DNA of 64,000 bases from Komagataeibacter xylinus (GCF_031081985.1 NZ_JARWSK010000004.1:310001-374000), one strand, 5' to 3'; positions 44,759-54,791 are shown, counted from the stretch's first letter. A program made the numbers and translations. Notes: a model not told the origin generated them from the letters alone.

Positions 44759-46699
44759 TTATTGGTCTGCGTTGCCTTGTTGCGCGCGGGCAAACCACAG
44801 GCATAACGCGGCAAAGGCCACAAGCCCCGCCAGTTCGGGCAGCGTGTCGCCCATGGCCATGGGCCGCAGCGAGAGCGGCGCGTCACGCCCGCTTGCAGCC
44901 GACAGGCAGGCCAGCACCACCCCGGTCAGGCTCTCGCCCACGATCAGGCCCGAGGCGACCATGGTGCCCTGATGGCCGCCAGCCCCCTTGGTCAGCCGGG
45001 TCATGACATGGCCGAGCAGCGCACCCACGGCCAGCGTCATGGAAATGCTCATGGGCAGGTAGATGCCAATGCCCACGGCCAGCGGCGGCAGCGCGCCGCG
45101 CCCGCTGCGGCGCAGGGCGGCATCGAGCGCAATCAGCCCGCAGCCCGCGGCAACTCCCAGCCCCAGCATGCTCCAGTCAAGCTGATGGAGGAAAATGCCC
45201 GATGTAATCATGAGCAGCAGCGCAGGCTGCGGGGCGGCCAGCGCCCGGGTCGGGTCCATGCCCGCATGCGGCATGGCGCCCACGAAGCCATAGGTCTGGT
45301 ACAGCACGTTGAGCACCGGCGGAATCACCAGCGCCCCGGTCACGCAGCCGATCAGCAGCGCGATTTCCTGTCGCCATGGCGTGGCATTCACCATGCGGCC
45401 GGTTTTCAGGTCCTGCAGGTTGTCATTGGCAATGGCGGCGGAGGCGGTGATGGCGGTCAGCGCATACAGGCAGAACCCGATGGTGAAATGCTGCCCCTGT
45501 GCTCCTGCAAACAGCCCCACCGCCCGCAGCGCCACGAACACGCAGGCCAGGCACATCGCGGCAAGGATGATAACGCCCGACAGCGGCGAGGAGGATGACC
45601 CTACCAGCCCCGCCATGTAGCCGCACGCCGCCGCCACAAACAGCCCCAGCCCAAGGCAGCACGCAAGCCCGGCAAGGGCTGCCACCAGCGCCGATGTCAG
45701 CCCGGCGGGGGCGGCGAAAGTTACGAACATGCCGCCAATCGTCACGACCACCAGCCCGGCTATAGCCAGCATGGCCCGCGGCGAGAGGTCGGTATCGGTG
45801 CGTGCGGGTGCCCCTGCCGTTGCGGGCGGGCGCACCAGCAGCCCGCGCAGGCTGCCCAGCAGCGGGCGGCCCATGCGCAGCACGGTCCAGATGGCGGCAA
45901 CGCCAATCAGCCCCACGCCGATGAAACGCGCCTTGTCCTTCCATATCTGCGTGGCGAAATCATCCGCTGGCAGGCCCGAAGGGTGCGGCACAAGGTGCGC
46001 CATGACGGGAATGGCGATCTCCCACGTCAGCAGCGCGCCCAGCAGCATGGCCAGTCCGCCTTCCAGCCCCACGAGGTAACCGGCGCCCAGCAGCGCTGGC
46101 GAAAAACCGAGCGAGAACCGGAAGGCCGAAAGCCCGCAGGTAAGCGATGTCGTGATCCCGTCGCCCAGCAGCCGCAGCCCCGCCGAGGCGAAGGTGAAGA
46201 TGCTTGCAAGGATGCCGCCGCGCAGCAGCGCGCGCAGGCCGCCGGGGCTTTCGCCATGGTGGCCCGCGCGCAGGATCTCGGCTGCGGCCACCCCTTCGGG
46301 GAAGGGCAGGGTCGGGTCGGCGAGCATGACCCGGCGCAGCGGGATGGTGAACAGCACCCCCGTCATGCCGCCCGCTGCCGTGAGTACGGCTGTCTGCACA
46401 AAGGGAAAGCGTTGCCAGAACCCGGCCATGACCAGCGCGGGCAGGCTGGCAAATACGCACGACAGCGTGCCCGCCGCCGAGGCCTGGGTCTGGACGAGGT
46501 TGTTCTCGAGGATGGTGCCGCCGCCGAGCAGGCGCAGCACCGCCATGGAAATGACGGCGGCGGGGATGGAGGTCGCCACCGTCAGCCCCACCCGCAGGCC
46601 CAGATAGATATTGGACGCGGTGAAGACGACCGTGATCAGCGCGCCGATCACCACGCCGCGCCAGGTCAGTTCCTTCGTGTCTGCTGCGCGGTCGGGCAC
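44759..46699 (-). CDS. OPT family oligopeptide transporter
   Basis: 646 residues with about 14 to 16 predicted membrane helices. The N-terminal LTWRGVVIGALITVVFTASNIYLGLRVGLT is the OPT opening (split here over about 10-39), followed by LPFPEGVAAAEIL and GLVGSSSSPLSGVIILA, conserved in the prokaryotic OPT group. It should move oligopeptides or related metal complexes with protons into the cell. It starts at a GTG 9 bases after the stop of a lipoprotein gene. Confidence 0.92.
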   Translation of the reverse strand: MPDRAADTKELTWRGVVIGALITVVFTASNIYLGLRVGLTVATSIPAAVISMAVLRLLGGGTILENNLVQTQASAAGTLSCVFASLPALVMAGFWQRFPFVQTAVLTAAGGMTGVLFTIPLRRVMLADPTLPFPEGVAAAEILRAGHHGESPGGLRALLRGGILASIFTFASAGLRLLGDGITTSLTCGLSAFRFSLGFSPALLGAGYLVGLEGGLAMLLGALLTWEIAIPVMAHLVPHPSGLPADDFATQIWKDKARFIGVGLIGVAAIWTVLRMGRPLLGSLRGLLVRPPATAGAPARTDTDLSPRAMLAIAGLVVVTIGGMFVTFAAPAGLTSALVAALAGLACCLGLGLFVAAACGYMAGLVGSSSSPLSGVIILAAMCLACVFVALRAVGLFAGAQGQHFTIGFCLYALTAITASAAIANDNLQDLKTGRMVNATPWRQEIALLIGCVTGALVIPPVLNVLYQTYGFVGAMPHAGMDPTRALAAPQPALLLMITSGIFLHQLDWSMLGLGVAAGCGLIALDAALRRSGRGALPPLAVGIGIYLPMSISMTLAVGALLGHVMTRLTKGAGGHQGTMVASGLIVGESLTGVVLACLSAASGRDAPLSLRPMAMGDTLPELAGLVAFAALCLWFARAQQGNADQ

Positions 46700-46708
46700 G
46701 GGGCGGCC

Positions 46709-47287
46709 TTACATCTTGTGGAAGGTGGGCATGACAAGATGGGCGCGGTTGAAGTCAAGCTGCGCCTTGGTGAGCTGGAAGCCGATCTCGATATGGTACT
46801 GGTCACTGTGGATATGGCGCGACACCGGCAGCGTGATGGGAATGTTGCGGGTGTGGGTCAGGTCCTGCATGCGCCCGTCATCAAACGAGACATGGGCTAC
46901 GAATTCCTTCTTGCTCTTGATCTCGCCATTGAACACCACCGCCACGAAATACGGGATGTTGACGAAATTGACGTTCGAGGCCGGGCCACGCTCGACATGC
47001 AGGCCAATCTTCATGTTGGTCATTACGGTGCGGTGCTGGCCATCTTCGCACGAGCCAACCACGCGTGTGAGGCTGGCACGGGCCACGAGGTGGGTCACGT
47101 CGTGGTCATTGCCGGTGTACTGGTAGTAATCCGCTGCCTCGCCCGGAATTTCCACCACCGGGCAGGCCGGGGCAAAATCGATCGAATCGGATTCGCCCTC
47201 GCACGCGCCCAGCAGGGACAGGCCCGCGACCGTGCAGATTTTCAGGGCATTGCGCCACAGGCGCGGCGACACAGGGGCAGGGATCAT
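46709..47287 (-). CDS. Predicted lipoprotein of unknown function
   Basis: 192 residues. A short signal sequence with lipobox LLGAC (Cys about 29) points to a lipid-anchored envelope protein. The mature part is mostly beta-like: VVEIPGEAADYYQYTGNDHDVTHLVARASL, split over about 44-73, then CEDGQHRTVMTNMKIGLHV and VPYFVAVVF-like strands. Homologous proteins of unknown function occur widely in acetic acid bacteria and Rhodospirillales. It is the first gene of the lipoprotein-OPT-peptidase run. Confidence 0.82.
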   Translation of the reverse strand: MIPAPVSPRLWRNALKICTVAGLSLLGACEGESDSIDFAPACPVVEIPGEAADYYQYTGNDHDVTHLVARASLTRVVGSCEDGQHRTVMTNMKIGLHVERGPASNVNFVNIPYFVAVVFNGEIKSKKEFVAHVSFDDGRMQDLTHTRNIPITLPVSRHIHSDQYHIEIGFQLTKAQLDFNRAHLVMPTFHKM

Positions 47288-47538
47288 GCGGGCGTTCCGG
47301 CTAGGTCAGGTGTGGATGAAGCCCCACGGCGCGGGCATGGCGTGGGGCGGGATATGCAGGCGGCGGAGCGAGGGGGGAGGACAGGCATGGCAGAATACGT
47401 TAGGATGAACGGGAAAATGGCTTGCGCCATTGCCGTGGTTTGCGTAGGGCCGGGTCCATCGCTCGGGATGCCGGCGCCGCAACTGTAGCAGATCGCGGCC
47501 CGTATCCTATACCGCCCGCCGGATGTTTGGGGAACACC

Positions 47539-48537
47539 ATGCCCGACCAGATGATTCATACGCCCGATAATATCGCCGCCGATGCCCCGCCCCGCGTGCT
47601 CAAGGTGCTGCTCGCAGGCCCCCGCGGCTTCTGCGCGGGTGTCGATCGTGCCATCCGCGTGGTGGAGGAAGCGATCCGCCGCTACGGCGCGCCGGTCTAT
47701 GTCCGCCACGAGATCGTGCATAACCGCACCGTGGTCGAGGCGCTCGAGGCGCAGGGCGCGATCTTTGTCGAGGAACTCGATGAAGTGCCCGCCGATGGCC
47801 AGGTCGTGTTCTCGGCCCATGGCGTGCCCAAGACCGTGCCGGCCGAGGCCATGCGCCGCAACCTGCTTTACCTCGATGCCACCTGCCCGCTGGTCTCGAA
47901 AGTGCACCGCGAGGCCGAGCGCCATTTCGCCGATGGCGGGCCGGAAAGCCGCCATATCCTGATGATCGGCCACGCTGGCCACCCGGAGGTCGTGGGCACC
48001 ATGGGCCAGTTGCCCGTGGGCGCCGTCACCCTCATCAACGATGCCGAAGAAGCCCGCACCGTCCAGCCGGCCGACCCCTCACGCCTTGCCTTCATCACCC
48101 AGACCACGCTCTCGGTTGATGATACGGCGGAGATCGTGGACATCCTGCGCGAGCGCTTCCCGCTGATCGAAGGCCCGCGCCGCGAGGATATCTGCTACGC
48201 CACCACCAACCGGCAGGAAGCGGTCAAGGCCATCGCGCCGGGCTGTGACCTGGTGATCGTGATCGGCTCGCCCAACTCGTCGAACTCGCAGCGCCTGCGC
48301 GAGGTGGCCGAGCGCTCGGGCGCGCCGCGCGCCCTGCTGGTGCCGCGCCTGAACGCGCTGGACTGGTCGGCGCTTGATGGCGTGTCCACGCTGGGCATTA
48401 CCGCTGGCGCCTCCGCCCCGGAATCGCTGGTGCAGGAAATGGTGGCGGCCCTGGCCAAGCGCTTCACGCTCGAGATCGAGGAAATCACCGTGAAGGAAGA
48501 AAACGTGGCCTTCCGCCTGCCGGCACCGCTGGGCTGA
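47539..48537 (+). CDS. ispH: 4-hydroxy-3-methylbut-2-enyl diphosphate reductase
   Basis: 332 residues. Last step of the MEP isoprenoid pathway, giving IPP and DMAPP, which also feed hopanoid synthesis. The three [4Fe-4S] cysteines are present: C32 in [10 protein letters not shown]116 in DATCPLV and C219 in DICYATTN. The substrate-binding GHAGHPE and the catalytic ITQTTLS region are also seen. The ATG at 47539 follows GGGGAA. It heads the ispH-thrB-rnhA cluster common in alphaproteobacteria. Confidence 0.97.
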   Translation: MPDQMIHTPDNIAADAPPRVLKVLLAGPRGFCAGVDRAIRVVEEAIRRYGAPVYVRHEIVHNRTVVEALEAQGAIFVEELDEVPADGQVVFSAHGVPKTVPAEAMRRNLLYLDATCPLVSKVHREAERHFADGGPESRHILMIGHAGHPEVVGTMGQLPVGAVTLINDAEEARTVQPADPSRLAFITQTTLSVDDTAEIVDILRERFPLIEGPRREDICYATTNRQEAVKAIAPGCDLVIVIGSPNSSNSQRLREVAERSGAPRALLVPRLNALDWSALDGVSTLGITAGASAPESLVQEMVAALAKRFTLEIEEITVKEENVAFRLPAPLG

Positions 48538-48550
48538 TCCGTACCGTCAC

Positions 48551-49522
48551 ATGGCAGTCTATACCGAAGTGCCGGACGATGCGCTGGCTGCGTTTCTCGA
48601 AGGCTATGACATCGGCAGGCCCATCGCCTGCCACGGCATTGCGGAAGGGGTGGAGAACAGCAATTTCCTGCTGAAGACCACCGAGGCCACCTTTATCCTG
48701 ACGCTGTACGAGCGCCGGGTGAACCCTGAGGAACTGCCATGGTTCCTCGGGCTGATGCAGTATCTGGCCGCGCGTGGGCTGTCCTGCCCGCTGCCCGTGG
48801 CCGACCGCGAGGGCCGCACGCTGCGTGAACTGTGCGGCAGGCCCGCTGCCATCACCACCTTCCTGCCCGGCAAGGGGGCCGTGGCGGTGGATGTGGATAT
48901 GTGCGCGCAGGTGGGCACCGCCATGGCGCGGCTGCACCTGCTGGGCGAGGGGTTTGTTGCCGAGCGCCCCAACTCCATGGGGCCGCAGGCATGGACCGGG
49001 CTGCTTGATGCCTGCCGGGCGCGCGGTGATGAACTGCGGCCCGGTCTGGTACGTGACGTGGATGCGGTTCTGGCCCGCGTGCTGCCCGCATGGCCGGGGG
49101 TGGGCAACAACCCGACCCTGCCGCGTGGGCAGATCCATGCCGACCTGTTCCCCGATAACGTGTTTTTCCGTGACGGCGCGCTTTCAGGCATCATCGATTT
49201 CTATTTCGCCTGCACCGACTGGTATGCCTACGATCTGGCCATTACCATCAATGCCTGGTGTTTCGATGCCGACCACCGCTTCGTGCCCGCGCGGGCAGCG
49301 GCCATGATTGCGGCCTACCGCCATGTGCGCCCGCTGGAAGAGGCGGAAGACGCGGCCCTGACCACGCTGGCCACGGGGGCGGCCATCCGCTTTACGCTCA
49401 CCCGGCTGTATGACTGGATCAACACACCGCCCGATGCGCTGGTCACGCGCAAGAACCCGCTTGATTATCTGGCGCGCATGGAATTCTTTGCCGCCCATCT
49501 GGGTCAGGAATTCCCTGCATGA
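48551..49522 (+). CDS. thrB: Homoserine kinase, aminoglycoside-phosphotransferase type
   Basis: 323 residues. It phosphorylates L-homoserine in threonine synthesis. It is of the APH-fold type (ThrB2), not the GHMP type: [15 protein letters not shown] for the nucleotide loop, then the catalytic loop [13 protein letters not shown] and the metal-binding [17 protein letters not shown]. It starts 13 bases after ispH and overlaps rnhA by ATGA, so the cluster is likely transcribed as one unit. Confidence 0.95.
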   Translation: MAVYTEVPDDALAAFLEGYDIGRPIACHGIAEGVENSNFLLKTTEATFILTLYERRVNPEELPWFLGLMQYLAARGLSCPLPVADREGRTLRELCGRPAAITTFLPGKGAVAVDVDMCAQVGTAMARLHLLGEGFVAERPNSMGPQAWTGLLDACRARGDELRPGLVRDVDAVLARVLPAWPGVGNNPTLPRGQIHADLFPDNVFFRDGALSGIIDFYFACTDWYAYDLAITINAWCFDADHRFVPARAAAMIAAYRHVRPLEEAEDAALTTLATGAAIRFTLTRLYDWINTPPDALVTRKNPLDYLARMEFFAAHLGQEFPA

Positions 49523-50019
49523 GCGAAGACACATCTCCGGCCGACGTGGTGCAGCCTACGACCGATCTGGTTGAAATCTGGACCGATGGCGGCTGCAAAC
49601 CCAATCCCGGCCCCGGTGGCTGGGGGGCGCTTCTGTGCTTTCGCGGGCAGGAGCGTGAACTCTCGGGCGGCGAGGCGGAGACCACCAACAACCGCATGGA
49701 ACTCACCGCCGCTGCCGAGGCGCTCGAGGCCCTCAAGCGCCCCTGCCGCGTGGTGCTGCATACCGATAGCGAATACGTGCGCAATGGCATTACCCGCTGG
49801 AGCACCGGTTGGGTGCGGCGCAAGTGGCGCAATGCCGCGGGCGACCCGGTGGCCAACATGGACCTGTGGCGGCGGCTGCTCGATATCAGCGCAAGGCACG
49901 AGATCGAATGGAAATGGGTGCGCGGCCATTCGGGTGATGTGAATAACGAGCGCGTGGACCAGATGGCCACCGCCGCGCGTGACGCGCTGGGCATCGCCTA
50001 CCCCAAACGTAAAAAATGA
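49519..50019 (+). CDS. rnhA: Ribonuclease HI
   Basis: 166 residues. It cleaves RNA in RNA-DNA hybrids. The four acidic catalytic residues are in place: D23 in [13 protein letters not shown]61 in [10 protein letters not shown]83 in HTDSEYV and D147 in NNERVDQMA, with H137 in GHSGD. The ATG overlaps the thrB stop, and the stop overlaps the start of the ABC ATPase gene by ATGA. Confidence 0.97.
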   Translation: MSEDTSPADVVQPTTDLVEIWTDGGCKPNPGPGGWGALLCFRGQERELSGGEAETTNNRMELTAAAEALEALKRPCRVVLHTDSEYVRNGITRWSTGWVRRKWRNAAGDPVANMDLWRRLLDISARHEIEWKWVRGHSGDVNNERVDQMATAARDALGIAYPKRKK

Positions 50020-50738
50020 CGCCGCCCCCCGGCATCCGGCTTGAAGGCGTCGGGCTGGACTATGGCAACGCCCCGCTGTTTCGCGGGCTGGACCTGCTTC
50101 TGGCCGCCGGGCACATGACCGTGCTGCTTGGCGCAAGCGGGGTGGGCAAGACCTCGCTGCTGCGCATGATCGGTGGACTGGCCGTGCCGGATTACGGGCG
50201 CATCGTGGCTGATGATGGCCTGCCCCTTGCGGGCAGGGTGGCATGGATGGGCCAGCAGGACCTGCTGCTGCCCTGGGCCAGCGTGCTTGATAACGTGACA
50301 CTGGGCGCGCGCCTGCGTGGCGAGCGGCCTGATCTGGAACGCGCGCGCCATCTGCTGGACTGTGTGGGGCTGGCCGACCAGGCGGGCGTGCTGCCTGCCG
50401 CCCTGTCGGGTGGCATGCGCCAGCGCGCGGCCCTCGCGCGGGTGCTGTATGAAGATCGCCCCGTGGTGCTGATGGATGAACCCTTTTCCGCGCTCGACAG
50501 CATCACGCGCGCGCGCATGCAGGATCTGGCCGGGCGCATGCTGGCCGGGCGCACCGTGGTGCTGATCACCCATGACCCGCTCGAGGCCTGCCGCCTGGCC
50601 AACGCCATGCTGCTCATGGCAGGCAACCCCGCCACCCTTGCGCATCTGGACGTGCCCGCGGGCGCCACGCCGCGCCCGGTCGATGCCCCGGCGGTGCTGT
50701 CCGCGCAGGCCAGCCTGCTGCGGCGGATGATGCAATGA
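50016..50738 (+). CDS. ABC transporter ATP-binding protein, ThiZ-like
   Basis: 240 residues. Walker [10 protein letters not shown] (about 39-47), the Q-loop region [17 protein letters not shown], signature [11 protein letters not shown] and Walker B VVLMDEP, with the switch His in LITHDP. The Q-loop with DLLLPW and the following [11 protein letters not shown] resembles ThiZ, the ATPase for thiamine-pyrimidine (HMP) precursor uptake. That specificity is an inference; taurine- and nitrate-type ATPases are close relatives. Overlaps rnhA by 4 bases. Confidence 0.85.
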   Translation: MTPPPGIRLEGVGLDYGNAPLFRGLDLLLAAGHMTVLLGASGVGKTSLLRMIGGLAVPDYGRIVADDGLPLAGRVAWMGQQDLLLPWASVLDNVTLGARLRGERPDLERARHLLDCVGLADQAGVLPAALSGGMRQRAALARVLYEDRPVVLMDEPFSALDSITRARMQDLAGRMLAGRTVVLITHDPLEACRLANAMLLMAGNPATLAHLDVPAGATPRPVDAPAVLSAQASLLRRMMQ

Positions 50739-50796
50739 CACGTCTCGCCTATTCCCGCGCCATGATGGTGGTCCGTTTGCACTTTTCATCGGCTGC

Positions 50797-50873
50797 GGGG
50801 GAGAGCGTCATGAGACGGCGTATTTTCTCTTCGGTAGGGGGAGCACGGGTAATGACAGGATTCATCTCTCCCC
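50797..50873 (+). other. Structured gap between ABC ATPase and permease genes
   Basis: The roughly 210 bases between the two ABC genes contain a nested inverted repeat: GGGGGAGAG plus GTCAT at 50797-50811 can pair with ATGAC plus CTCTCCCC at 50852-50873. A small frame covers the gap but shows no recognisable protein. The gap could be a regulatory RNA or the scar of a lost substrate-binding-protein gene. Confidence 0.4.
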
Positions 50874-50952
50874 ATGCCATGCAGGTCCGGTGTCCGGTCT
50901 CTGATGCATCGGTGCTGCCCGCGCCGTCATGCTGGCGGAGGGGGAAGGGATC

Positions 50953-51732
50953 ATGACCCGCCCGGCTTCCCATCGTGTCATGGCGGTGCTGCGCCCGGTG
51001 GTGACCTGTGCCGGGCTGGTGGCCCTGTGGGGGGCGCTGGCACGGTGGGGGCATGTGCCGCCCTACATGCTGCCCGCGCCCGATGCGGTGGCCCGCGCCC
51101 TGTGGTCGGGCCGTGCCCAGCTTGAACCGGCGGCCGTGACCACGCTGGAGGAAACGCTGCTCGGCCTTGGCATCGGCATCGGAGCCGGCAGCGCGCTTGC
51201 CATCGGTATGGCGCTGTGGGCGCCGCTGCGGCGATGGGTCATGCCGATGGTGCTGCTCAGCCAGGCCGTGCCGGTTTTCGCGCTCGCGCCGCTACTGGTG
51301 CTGTGGTTCGGATTCGGCATGGCATCCAAGGTGGTGATGGCGGTGCTGGTCATCTTCTTTCCCGTCACATCAGCGCTTGGCGATGGCCTGCGCCAGACCG
51401 AGGCGGGGTGGATGGACCTGGCCCGCACCATGGGGGCCACGCGCTGGCGCGTGCTGGTGCATATACGCCTGCCCGCCGCCATGCCCGCCTTTGCCACCGG
51501 CGTGCGCATGGCCACGGCCATCGCGCCCATCGGGGCGGTGGTGGGGGAGTGGGTGGGGGCGTCCTCCGGCCTCGGCTTTCTCATGCAGACGGCGAACACC
51601 CGCTTCCAGACCGACCTCATGTTTGCAGCCCTCGCGGTGCTGGCCGCGATGACTGTGCTGCTGTGGTGGGGGGTGGACAGGCTTGTGGCGCGGGCACTGT
51701 ACTGGCGGCCAGCCCATGCGGACATTGATTAA
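50953..51732 (+). CDS. ABC transporter permease, ThiX-like
   Basis: 259 residues from the ATG at 50953, which has GGAGGGGGAAGG upstream. Six membrane segments and the binding-protein-dependent permease EAA loop: LARTMGATRWRVLVHIRLPAAMP (split over about 158-180) and SQAVPVFALAPLLVLWFG earlier. It belongs to the SsuC/TauC/ThiX group and should pair with the ATPase gene upstream. No periplasmic binding protein gene is present nearby. Confidence 0.87.
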   Translation: MTRPASHRVMAVLRPVVTCAGLVALWGALARWGHVPPYMLPAPDAVARALWSGRAQLEPAAVTTLEETLLGLGIGIGAGSALAIGMALWAPLRRWVMPMVLLSQAVPVFALAPLLVLWFGFGMASKVVMAVLVIFFPVTSALGDGLRQTEAGWMDLARTMGATRWRVLVHIRLPAAMPAFATGVRMATAIAPIGAVVGEWVGASSGLGFLMQTANTRFQTDLMFAALAVLAAMTVLLWWGVDRLVARALYWRPAHADID

Positions 51733-51824
51733 ATAACGGCTTTTTACCCCACCCGGCAGGCCATGGTTGACTGAACTGTTGTAACAGGCCACCACCGACA
51801 CACCGCGCAACCCAGCAGGACAGG

Positions 51825-52736
51825 ATGCCCATGACACGCCCCATCATTCTTGATCTGACACCCGGCGCGCAGGCAGCGGCAACCTTGCTGGCGGCCCTGC
51901 AGTTGCCTACGCATGTGCGCCTGGCGGGCGTGCTGTTCAGCGGTGAGGCCACGGAGGTCGGGGTTGCCATGGCCCATGCGCGCGACATGCTCGACCAGCA
52001 CGGCCTGGCGGATGTGGGCGTCTACGCTGGCGCACCCGGCCCGATGGTGCCGCCTTATGGCGCAGGGCGCAGCCTGCCCGCAGGCAATGACGGGCTGGGG
52101 GCTGCCCATCTGGTGCAGGCCATACGCGCCTGCCCGCCCGATAGCGTGAGCGTGTGCTGTAGCGGCCCGCTGAGCACGCTGGCCCTTGCCCTGGTGCAGG
52201 CGCCCGATGTGGCGGGGCATCTGCATGGCGTGGTCATGGCAGGCGGCGCCTTTCATGTGCCGGGCAATGTGACAACGGTGGCCGAGCGCAATATCGCAGC
52301 CGACCCCGAGGCCGCGTCCGTCGTGCTGGGGATGGACGTGCCGGTCACGCTCGTGCCGCTTGATTGCACCACCCGCTTCGTGGCCGATGCGGTGTGGATG
52401 GAGCCGCTCGCCGCCATGGGCCACGATCCGGCCTCGGTCGCGGGCCGGGTGCATGCTGATCTGGTGGCTGCCCGCATGGGCCGTGGCGGCGGCAACGGGG
52501 TGGATCTGGCGCTGGCAGCCGCCACGCCCCTGCTGGCGCTGGTCGCACCCGCCCTGTTCAGCGGCCATCTGGCGCATGTGGCGGTGGAATGCCGGGGCAC
52601 CTTCACCCGTGGCATGACCGTAATCCAGCTTCCCCAGCATGCAGGCGGGCAACCCAATGCGCTGGTGCTCGAGCGGATGTCGGTTGATGCGGCGCGTGGC
52701 GTGCTGCGTGACCTGCTGCGGGCCGCGGTGAAATGA
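51825..52736 (+). CDS. Nucleoside hydrolase-like protein lacking catalytic aspartates
   Basis: 303 residues with the inosine-uridine nucleoside hydrolase fold: SGPLSTLALAL (about 113-123), AGGAFHVPGNVTTVAERNIA (about 139-158) and DPEAASVV. But the N-terminal D-x-D-P-G-x-D-D motif that binds calcium and activates water reads DLTPGAQA at residues 10-17, keeping only D10, and the late catalytic H-D-P reads V226-D227-L228. Hydrolysis by the known mechanism is therefore unlikely. It follows the ThiX-like permease by about 90 bases. A binding or regulatory role is possible. AGGACAGG precedes the ATG at 51825. Confidence 0.83.
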   Translation: MPMTRPIILDLTPGAQAAATLLAALQLPTHVRLAGVLFSGEATEVGVAMAHARDMLDQHGLADVGVYAGAPGPMVPPYGAGRSLPAGNDGLGAAHLVQAIRACPPDSVSVCCSGPLSTLALALVQAPDVAGHLHGVVMAGGAFHVPGNVTTVAERNIAADPEAASVVLGMDVPVTLVPLDCTTRFVADAVWMEPLAAMGHDPASVAGRVHADLVAARMGRGGGNGVDLALAAATPLLALVAPALFSGHLAHVAVECRGTFTRGMTVIQLPQHAGGQPNALVLERMSVDAARGVLRDLLRAAVK

Positions 52737-52918
52737 CGCGGGCCATATGCCGCCGGAATTGCACAAAAATACAACGATGTGGCGCAAACTTCGCCCTCGG
52801 GCGCTCATGACGGTTGCAGAACTGCCTTCCGGTCCAGTATTGGTCCCGGCATTCCGGTGTGCCTGCGGGCGCGAATGTTGAGAACTTTGATGCGTGTGGC
52901 GGCACGGAGGTCTTCTGT

Positions 52919-53881
52919 ATGGAGCGGTCTGCAACATCCCCTTCGGCCCTGACCGGGGCGGCAAAGGGAAACGGGGATGCCGTATTCGCCGCCATTGTCC
53001 GCTGTAGCGCAGCCCTGATCCTGCTGGGGCTGGGCGGCATGGTTGCCGTCATGGCCTGGGGCGCGCGCGGCGCGTTTGCCAGATTCGGGCCGGGCTTCGT
53101 GTTCGACAAGGCGTGGAATCCCGTCACCCAGCATTTCGGGGCGGCCGCGCCCATGTTCGGCACGGTCATCACCGCGCTGCTGGCCATCGTGCTGGCCGTG
53201 CCGCTGGCCTTCGGCATTGCCGTATGGCTGACCGAGATCGCCTCGGCGCGTATCGCGGGCATTATCGGCACGCTCATCCAGCTTCTGGCCGCCGTGCCGT
53301 CCATCATTTTTGGCATGTGGGGCTTTGCAGTGTTGGTGCCGTTCATGGCGCATTATGTCGAGCCGCTGGCCAGCCACACGCTGGGCCGGGTGCCGGGCCT
53401 CGGCACGCTGTTCCGTGGCGCGCCCTATGGCACCGGCTTCCTCACCGGCGGCATGATCCTCGCGGTCATGATCACGCCGTTCATCTGCGCCGTGATGCGC
53501 GATGTGTTCCTGTCCATCCCCGCCGTGCTGAAGGAAAGCGCCTACGGGCTGGGCATGACGCGATGGGAGGTAGTGCGCCGCATCATCCTGCCGTGGTCGC
53601 GTTCCTCGGTGGTGGGCGGCGTGATGCTGGGGCTGGGCCGCGCGCTGGGCGAGACGATGGCCATCACCTTCGTGATCGGCAACGCCAATCATATCGGCTG
53701 GTCGCTGTTCTCGCCGGGCAACACCATCGCCTCGCTCATCGCCCTCGAATTCCCCGAGAGTGCGGTGGGCAGCCTCAAATTTTCCTCCCTCATGGCAGCC
53801 GGGTTCCTGCTCATGCTGATCTCCCTTGGCACGCTGGTCTGTTCGCGGCTGCTGCTGCGCACCAAAGCGGCGGGCCGCTGA
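52919..53881 (+). CDS. pstC: Phosphate ABC transporter permease PstC
   Basis: 320 residues. Inner-membrane permease of the high-affinity phosphate importer. Six membrane helices; hallmarks are AVPSIIFGMWGF (about 123-134), MRDVFLSIPAVLKESAYGLGMTRWEVV (split over the coupling EAA loop) and LGRALGETMAITFVIGN. The ATG at 52919 has GGAGG nearby. It heads pstC-pstA-pstB. No pstS gene is upstream in this window. Confidence 0.95.
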   Translation: MERSATSPSALTGAAKGNGDAVFAAIVRCSAALILLGLGGMVAVMAWGARGAFARFGPGFVFDKAWNPVTQHFGAAAPMFGTVITALLAIVLAVPLAFGIAVWLTEIASARIAGIIGTLIQLLAAVPSIIFGMWGFAVLVPFMAHYVEPLASHTLGRVPGLGTLFRGAPYGTGFLTGGMILAVMITPFICAVMRDVFLSIPAVLKESAYGLGMTRWEVVRRIILPWSRSSVVGGVMLGLGRALGETMAITFVIGNANHIGWSLFSPGNTIASLIALEFPESAVGSLKFSSLMAAGFLLMLISLGTLVCSRLLLRTKAAGR

Positions 53882-53882
53882 C

Positions 53883-54791
53883 ATGACTATGCATACGACC
53901 ACCCCCGCCGCGCAGGCGGCCCCGTGTGCCGGCGCGCGCTGGCAGGGCAACGGCGTGTCCGACATCCGCCGCCGGATGGTGGACCGCGTGGCCACCGCCC
54001 TGTGCTGGGCGGCGACCGTGCTGGTGCTGCTCATGCTGTTTTCCATCCTGTTCGTGCTGGTGCGCAACGGGGTGGGGGGGCTGCGCTGGGTCACGTTCGT
54101 GCACGTGACCCTGCCGCCGGGGCAGGCGGGGGGGCTGGCCAACGCCATCGTGGGCAGCCTGATCCAGACCGGGCTGGCCGTGCTGATCGGGGCGCCCGTG
54201 GGGCTTCTGGTGGGCATCTACCTTGCCGAGTTCACGGCCACTGACGGGAAGCTGATCAATTTTGTCCGCTTCGTGTCGGACCTGCTGCTTTCGGCCCCGT
54301 CCATTCTGGTGGGGCTGTTCATCTACATGATCGTGGTGGTGCCGAGCGGGCATTTTTCGGGCATTGCCGGGGCGCTGGCACTGTCCATGCTGGTGGTGCC
54401 CGTAGTGGTGCGCACCACCGAGGACATGCTGCGCCTCGTGCCGCTGGCCATGCGCGAGGCGGCGATTGCGCTGGGCGCGCCCCGGTGGCGGATGATCCTG
54501 TTCGTGTGCCTGCGCGCCGCGCGCGAGGGGGTGGCGACGGGCATCCTGCTGGCGCTGGCCCGCGTATCGGGCGAGACGGCGCCGCTTTTGTTCACCTCGC
54601 TGGGCAACATGAACTGGTCGATAGCCCCCGGCAAACCCATGGCCAGCCTGCCGGTCACCATCTACCAGTATGCGGGTGCGGCCTATGCGGACTGGACCGC
54701 GCTGGCCTGGACCGGCGCGCTGCTGATTACAACGGGCATCCTGATGATCAACATAACCGTGCGGCTGGGGCTGGGACGTAACAGGAAATGA
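53883..54791 (+). CDS. pstA: Phosphate ABC transporter permease PstA
   Basis: 302 residues. Second permease of the phosphate importer. Six helices, with [18 protein letters not shown], the coupling loop [20 protein letters not shown] and [16 protein letters not shown], all typical of PstA. The ATG is 1 base after the pstC stop, and the stop overlaps the pstB ATG by ATGA. The N-terminal 35 residues are polar and longer than in many homologues. Confidence 0.95.
   Translation: MTMHTTTPAAQAAPCAGARWQGNGVSDIRRRMVDRVATALCWAATVLVLLMLFSILFVLVRNGVGGLRWVTFVHVTLPPGQAGGLANAIVGSLIQTGLAVLIGAPVGLLVGIYLAEFTATDGKLINFVRFVSDLLLSAPSILVGLFIYMIVVVPSGHFSGIAGALALSMLVVPVVVRTTEDMLRLVPLAMREAAIALGAPRWRMILFVCLRAAREGVATGILLALARVSGETAPLLFTSLGNMNWSIAPGKPMASLPVTIYQYAGAAYADWTALAWTGALLITTGILMINITVRLGLGRNRK

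Noticed and set aside
50900-50952. Possible TPP riboswitch before the ThiX-like permease (TCATGCTGGCGGAGGG resembles a conserved riboswitch end)
   Set aside because: The CTGAGA and the CCTGATCTGG blocks that must accompany it are not found in order; the match covers mostly a ribosome-binding site.
52780-52918. Pho box upstream of pstC
   Set aside because: CTCATGACGG and nearby bases only weakly resemble one half of the consensus and no second half is found at the 11-base spacing.
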